DNA of 64,000 bases from Cheiracanthium punctorium (Eukaryota > Arthropoda > Arachnida > Araneae > Cheiracanthiidae): the NCBI GenBank assembly GCA_038373885.1, contig JAWZYV010011608.1, positions 124,001-188,000 on the forward strand. Direction: 5' to 3'. Positions within the stretch are counted from its first letter, which is position 1. Every line of letters starts with the position of its first letter. The translations under genes and the position numbers were made by a program. The notes beneath the pieces are model-generated. The model made no database searches and was not told the DNA's origin. It saw only the letters and a program-made list of their open reading frames with translations. Shown here one piece after another: positions 58,440-64,000 of the stretch.

Positions 58440-58600
58440 TCGATCAATGATAACCATATTCCCAGATCTCCTTCTCACGACCTGGATTATCCCCGGAAGA
58501 GGGCGCTGCTGGCCTCAGTACTTCTATCTTCAAAGTACTTGATGCGCTGTGCTGTGACGTCCCAGTGATGTCATGGAAATAATTTCCTTTAAGATGTAGA
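58440..58600. promoter_or_regulatory. Upstream island with CRE variants and a CTCF-like motif
   Basis: CGGAAGAGGGCGCTGC (about 58494-58509) resembles a CTCF core. TGACGTCC (58555-58562) and TGATGTCA (58566-58573) are CRE variants. The patch is GC-richer than the flanks, and its function is inferred only from motifs. A short GA run (58612-58623) follows. Confidence 0.35.
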
Positions 58601-60224
58601 AGTGGGAAAAGAGAGAGAGAGAGAAAAGCTGTACAGGCGAGGGAAATGTAGCTATTTTTATAAATGGAAAAAATCTGAATGAGGAAAGATAGGATTTTTA
58701 TAAAGGTATCTATGTAAGATGTACTTAAGAAACGTGGTAGTGACGTAGGAAAATTGGAGAAAATAACAGAATATAGTTTCGATAAAGTGGAAGATTTGAG
58801 TGGATTATAGAATAAGGTCAGATGTGCATTTAAAAATAATACTTTTTAAATCAATTGTTCCGAGGACCTAAGCATTTGAAGTTATTTTTAATCTAAGATA
58901 AAATAACTGCACTTCAACCTACCGCGTGGGTTGATCTAAAAAGGAAACTTTTTACCTAAGACCTTTGAGGGACTTAACTTTTAAAATAAATTTATAAAGG
59001 GCACGCAAAAACGTTTACCAATTGATTTGCTTTCTTTTAATTCTTTGATTATCTCAGAAAAGGATGATTAACATTGAGTGCTTCACAGGCCACTTTTGAC
59101 TCAAACATTCTTTCAACATCGTACCTTAACCTTTTCACTCCTATCGTTGCAAAGTCGCAAAGATGGGTGCTTTCCCTTCCGTGCCTAAGTTTTTTTGTGC
59201 ATTTAGGTGCCCTGCTAAAAACACACCCTAGATGTTGAAGTGCTCCATCATTGTTTCTTTGAAATGCTGAGAACTAATACTTTAAAGATCTGGCTTACTA
59301 AAGTCAAAAGTTCAGAATTGTTTTATAATTTACTATGTATTGTTAACAAAATAAGATAAATAGAAATTTTATCTTTCTTAAAAACTCTTTTATAATAGCT
59401 ACAAATAATGAAAATATCAGAATAAAAAATATATTCAACAGAAAATTTCTAAGAGGAATTTTAAAAAAGCCCTGAAGTCTTTTTTTAATTTGTACTAAAA
59501 AATAATTATTAAAAAAGAAACTATTTTTTTTTTTATTATGAAAGATGATAACTGGTTACTCTGTTACCAGAATGTTTTTGTTCTTGTTGTTGGAATTAAC
59601 ATATCATTGTTCATGCGTATTATTTGGCAGATAACTAGTGTTTGCATCATTAGCGTATGTTTAAATGCAGAACTTTTTTTTAAGGTAGCTGTTTAAAAAT
59701 TGGAGCAACAGAAAAAATTCTAATAATTTATATCTAACAAAAAACTGAAGAATGTTAACTTCATTTCTGGACTTAGGAAGAAAAATAAATGAGAAATGCA
59801 CTTTAAAATTTGTTTGCAGCTGAATGTTATTCATTACTTGAATTTGTTTTGTGGCAATCAAATTGAACAGTATTTGTCTAATGATAATTGTCACAAGCAT
59901 TTGTAAAATCTCTCAACTTTTACCAGAAGAAAGTACTTTTTGCCGGTATTTCCTTTAAAAATATCTTCGCGTGCATATCGTTGCATGCATTCTCCCCAAA
60001 AAATTGTTTCAGTATCAGAAAAACTCCTTATTTATATTTCATAAATTAAATAATATCTTTTCACAAAAAGTGCATCATTTAATAGATTATACTAACTTCC
60101 AATATTTATTTTGCTTTGCAAGATTTTCAAAAAATCAATTTGTTATTCACCTAATCATAAGAAAAAATGTGGCTTACAATATTAATTATTTTTTTGAAAG
60201 AGTGTACACTAAAAGTATGAAAAC

Positions 60225-60553
60225 ACAGAGTGTCCTAAAAGTCCCCTTACGGACAAAATATGGATATCATTTGGATATTTATATCCTCAAACATCTTTGC
60301 ATCTTTCATACGATTTACATTCAAATTATATCACACGGAATGTAATTCTCTGATTGGATGATAAACTTATTTCACTATGAACAAAATAACATAGAACTTT
60401 ACTCTCGCACAACTTGAGGCTGTAAAGAACCAAATTACAAAATCTAAATAATTGATGCAACAGTAAGCAGACTATAAAATTTAATATTAAAAAAAAGTCC
60501 TGGACAATGACTTCGATAAGTTGGAGTGCGGGAACTATCAGGATGAATCGCGT
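60225..60553. mobile_element. Mariner-like MITE, copy 2
   Basis: It is homologous to 26251-26580 throughout. Shared blocks include 'catctttgca(t)ctttcatacgatttacattcaaa', 'acaaaataa(c/t)atagaactttact/attc' and 'aagttggagt(g/a)cgggaact'. The left end is ACAGAGTGTCCTAAAAGTCC; the right end is eroded. An open frame crossing its left edge (59971-60345) is not a gene. Confidence 0.6.
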
Positions 60554-60889
60554 TATTGGAATTATTTGGTAATTATGGTATTAAATACATAATAAAATTT
60601 ATTTCTTTGAATTTTATGTAAGAAAAAGACATTAGTTTCCAGTATACCTAATATTTTAAGCACTGTCTTGATATTTTTCTCTCTGATAATTTCTTTGATA
60701 AATCTTCCCATTACATACAGGAGGAAAGAAAATAAATAATCAATGAAATAAATAAAATCTGAAGAACCATTTACGTTAGTTCGAAATTACAACAACGCGT
60801 AAAAACACATCTAATTTTGAAATTTTGTAATTCCTTCTGTCTAACAACCATATTTGTTTCTCAAATCGTGTTCTTTTCCTCCCTCCAGA

Positions 60890-61110
60890 ACCTTCAACGC
60901 ATCGTCGTGACGTCAGCGCCCTTCACAATACTCTTGACCTGGGCTTGGGCACGTGACTGTATTTCAAGATGGGGGAGCAATTTTTAAATATATCACGCAG
61001 AAACAAAATGGACGAACATTATCTAGGATCGCCCAGATAACGTCACTCGGTGACGTCGACAGGTTATCTCTTAGCAACGGAGGTCCCGGGAATCTTACCT
61101 CCTCTCTCCG
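60890..61110. promoter_or_regulatory. Distal upstream island with CREs
   Basis: TGACGTCA occurs at 60908-60915, ACGTCAC at about 61040-61046 and TGACGTCG at 61051-61058. CACGTGAC (about 60950-60957) is an E-box. The island is CpG-containing in an AT-rich setting about 25 kb upstream of NR4A. It could equally belong to a gene beyond the window. Confidence 0.4.
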
Positions 61111-61149
61111 AATTTCTTTAGCATTCGAATCGAGTTTAAATTGACCCTG

Positions 61150-61560
61150 ACAGAAGATGGCATGAAATCTGAAACACAACAGTACCTGGAAATGTTTTGC
61201 ATTAATAACTAATTTTGACGATTCTCTATTTTATGGCACACAAATTAGCACTATTCTCAATTTTATGGCACAATGACGTAAATGTGTAAGTACCGTAGTT
61301 TACGAGGAGTAAGTATGTTTATTTCTATTTTTTTATTTAGTGTGTAAGGCTAGCTACATAATAAAATAATTTTTAGCCTTATAGAAAATTTACCAATTTT
61401 AAATTGACCATGACAGACGATGCCGTGAAATCTTAAACACAATAGTTTCTGGAAATTTTTTGCATTAATAATTAATTTTGACAAGGTATGCATGATCATT
61501 CTTAATGTTTATGTAAAAATGACGGGAAATGAGTAAGTACTATAGTTTAGAAGAAATAAG
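61150..61560. repeat. Diverged tandem duplication, about 260 bp spacing
   Basis: The phrase 'aaattgacc(c/a)tgacagaagatg(g/c)c(a/g)tgaaatct' at about 61138-61171 recurs at about 61403-61433, followed in both by 'tttgcattaataa(c/t)taattttgac'. One diverged duplication of about 260 bp is present. Confidence 0.65.
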
Positions 61561-62569
61561 ATTTTTTATTTTAACTGTCAAAAAAATCAATTCAAAACTG
61601 TTTTTAAAAAATATTAAATTACTCATATAGTATATATTACCAGTGTATTTTGATTGCCTAAAAATTTTAAATTATAGTTACAACCCAGTAAGTACTTTTA
61701 TTTTCATTCAGCTATGCAATAAAATAGGAACTATATAATAGCTAATTTACATAATTATTCCTGTTTTATTTTGCCTGATGATATAAGCAATGATGATTTT
61801 TGATGATATAAGCAAATTATTCGCAACGAATAATCTTAAGGGATTGAAAAAGCATAACCTTTGATTTAGTTTTTACAATACATTAGTTTTTGTTAACTTA
61901 CTAAAGAAAACTCTTTCATTGTTATTAATGATAGAGAAGCACACATTGTTAAATAGCTCTAGTTTTAATTGCTGTAAGTTTTATTTAGTCTATTCTTAAT
62001 TTTAAAATTAGACAAAAATTGCTTTATGAAACTGTAAAACACTATTTAAAACTTTTCGAATATATTTTAATATTAAAAATGTAAAATAACTTATCTCTGA
62101 AAAAGGAGAAACATTTTCATGTACGTGATTAAAATTAGTTTTATTTATTTATTTACATATTATTTACGAACTGCAAATAGGTATTAATTGTGATTCCTAT
62201 TTCAAGCAATTTTCTTAAAATTTGAATGCTAGTTTATGTATTTTTTAAGAGTAATAATAAATGGATATTTTTTAAAACCTTCAAGATTCCAGTAATCCAT
62301 AGCTTAAATTTTATTTTATTTTCAGTAAATTTCTTTCTTAAAACATTGCTCAGTCTTCAAAAAACGTTCATGATAACAATAGAACTTAGATTGTATACTT
62401 TTTTAAAACTGTGTTAAAGTATTGGATTTGTTTTTAAATAATAGGTTACCCATCAGTGTGAATTTTATTTTTAAAATTAAGAAATTTTGAAATAATTTAT
62501 TAGTAAATCTCTTTTTTATAGTGAATAATAATAGTTAAAAATCCCCTTAAATTCTTCTTGATTCCACCT

Positions 62570-62643
62570 TTTTCTAAATATACGTACTCATTATTCAGAT
62601 ATCTTATTTCATTTATTTTTAATGAGTACGTATATTTAGAAAA
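62570..62643. repeat. Perfect 24-bp inverted repeat (hairpin)
   Basis: The left arm 62570-62593 (TTTTCTAAATATACGTACTC plus ATTA) and the right arm 62620-62643 are perfect reverse complements around a 26-bp AT-rich loop. The 74-bp size is in the range of a microRNA precursor, but perfect pairing and AT-richness also fit a tiny MITE or a palindromic duplication. Confidence 0.85.
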
Positions 62644-64000
62644 TGATATAATTAGGAAAAAGATTTCATTAACGAAAAAACACTTTTTGTGTAAAATAAT
62701 TTATTCATGTAGTAGTCAGTAAGTAGTGAAGTTCTTGAAGATTTTATTTATCTATTGAAGTATTTTTTCTTTTATTTATAATTTATCGAAGCTTAGCATT
62801 AAAAATAATGCGCTACGTAGTAAGAATTTACATGATCCAGTTTTATTTCAGAGAATATTCAAATAAGGACATTATTCACTTCATATGTTATGGTTTTCTT
62901 AGGCAAATAATATCTTTTAGGTTGTTTCATATCTGCTTTTGCTTTTAAATAATTTTGCAGGCATATACTTAAATAATTTGTATACCTATACAATACATGA
63001 AGATTTTGAGTTGCAAGTGACTTGAATTTTAAAACAATAATAATTTTATTTCACTTAGTAAATGCATCTTTAGACTTTCAAATGTTTTCATATTAGTTTT
63101 TACACTTATATAAGATTAATGACGATGGAAATTATATATATAAAAATATATAACAATTATTCTAAAGTAAAAATATCGTTTGTTAAGTGGATATTTGTTT
63201 TGAAAGAAAAAAAATATTATTTACAAAAACAGATACAAATTTAGTAATTTTCTTAAGAAATCAAGCATGCTTTTATTAGAATTGCCCATCAAAAACATTT
63301 AAACGTATTATATACCTTATAATACTAGATTTAATTTTACTTATAGAAGACGGAGATGAAACTTTAATTTGGTTTGATTCGAAAACAAAAATATTTTAAT
63401 GCGATTATAAATATCTACACTTAATTGAAATTCAGTTGAAAATGATATATATTTTTAAAGTAAAACTGAACAATCCAATTTTAAAATGTAATCGTCAAAT
63501 CACTGATTTAAAAAAAATTCATACACGGAGTATGAGGAACAAAAAATTCAGAACCATTCGTAGTTACATTTAATTTTTTCCCTTAGCAACAAATATTGGT
63601 AATATTTTCTATATTGCATGTGATTTGATACAAAACATCACAGAATATTCTGATCGTACAATTAACTCACAAATAATATTTACTAACAATTACTTCCTAG
63701 TATTAATTAATTAGCAATCGGTAATACCACAATAATGCTTAGCATTAATATTAGATCAGTCCTGATATAGAAGTATTCACGGTAAAATATTTATTTCATT
63801 TGATGTAAGAGCTGTAATTATAGCTATTACACTGTAGATTCACTATGCAATAATCTCATTTACACACAAACTTGCCATTATTTTTAACAGCTGTATAATT
63901 ACTTTCATTTCTTATTTTTCTATTCTAACACAGCCTTTCTCACTCATATTTATTTAATGATAATTATCTGTGCAATTAGACACAAAATGCAAACATAAGT
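62644..64000. other. AT-rich DNA, nothing recognised
   Basis: No exon, transposon terminus or CRE is seen in the last 1.3 kb. Confidence 0.45.

Noticed and set aside
59971..60345. 124-codon plus-strand frame
   Set aside because: It runs into the mariner-like MITE at 60225 and is composed of AT-rich, Phe/Ile/Lys-biased codons.

Overview
The window reads as animal nuclear DNA: AT-rich (by eye roughly 70% A+T), with long homopolymer runs, interrupted genes with GT-AG introns, and many decayed DNA transposons. Intron sizes, the transposon mix and a gene of the arthropod Hr38 type suggest an arthropod, possibly a chelicerate such as a spider. The organism guess is inference; the gene identities are well supported by the translated sequence.

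Two protein-coding genes are visible, both on the minus strand. (1) Positions 4757-10497 hold the first four coding exons of a ZIP11-type zinc transporter (SLC39A11). It starts with an ATG at 10497 and runs leftward out of the window, so its C-terminal half is missing. (2) Positions 23510-35720 hold a complete NR4A-family orphan nuclear receptor (arthropod Hr38; vertebrate Nur77/Nurr1/NOR1). It has a leader exon at about 35526-35722 and nine coding exons. Splice phases agree at every junction and give a 576-residue protein from the ATG at 30736, with two zinc fingers, an A-box and a full ligand-binding domain. The open frame continues upstream of that ATG through exon 2 into exon 1 without a stop, but also without an ATG.

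Layout. 1-4750: ZIP11 intron carrying a 1.7-kb P-element-like transposon (8-bp target duplication, terminal inverted repeats, decayed THAP-domain gene). 4750-10900: ZIP11 exons and promoter. 10900-17240: a transposon graveyard (two hAT relics, two abutting TTAA-flanked elements, a Harbinger-like MITE). 17240-23100: AT-rich, no gene seen. 23100-35930: the NR4A gene and its promoter, with three MITEs in its introns. 36700-38200: degenerate tandem array. 38200-64000: a 28-kb gene-free upstream region with scattered MITEs, a pogo-like relic, a 265-bp tandem array and several short GC-richer islands.

The most coherent regulatory signal is the repeated occurrence of cAMP-response elements (TGACGTCA and close variants). 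They lie in the NR4A promoter, in its first intron, and in islands near 39460, 54690, 58560, 60910 and 61050. NR4A genes are known CREB-driven immediate-early genes, so the large upstream desert may be their regulatory territory. The P-like element is the most distinctive mobile-element finding. No prokaryotic feature, CRISPR array, rRNA or confident tRNA gene was seen.
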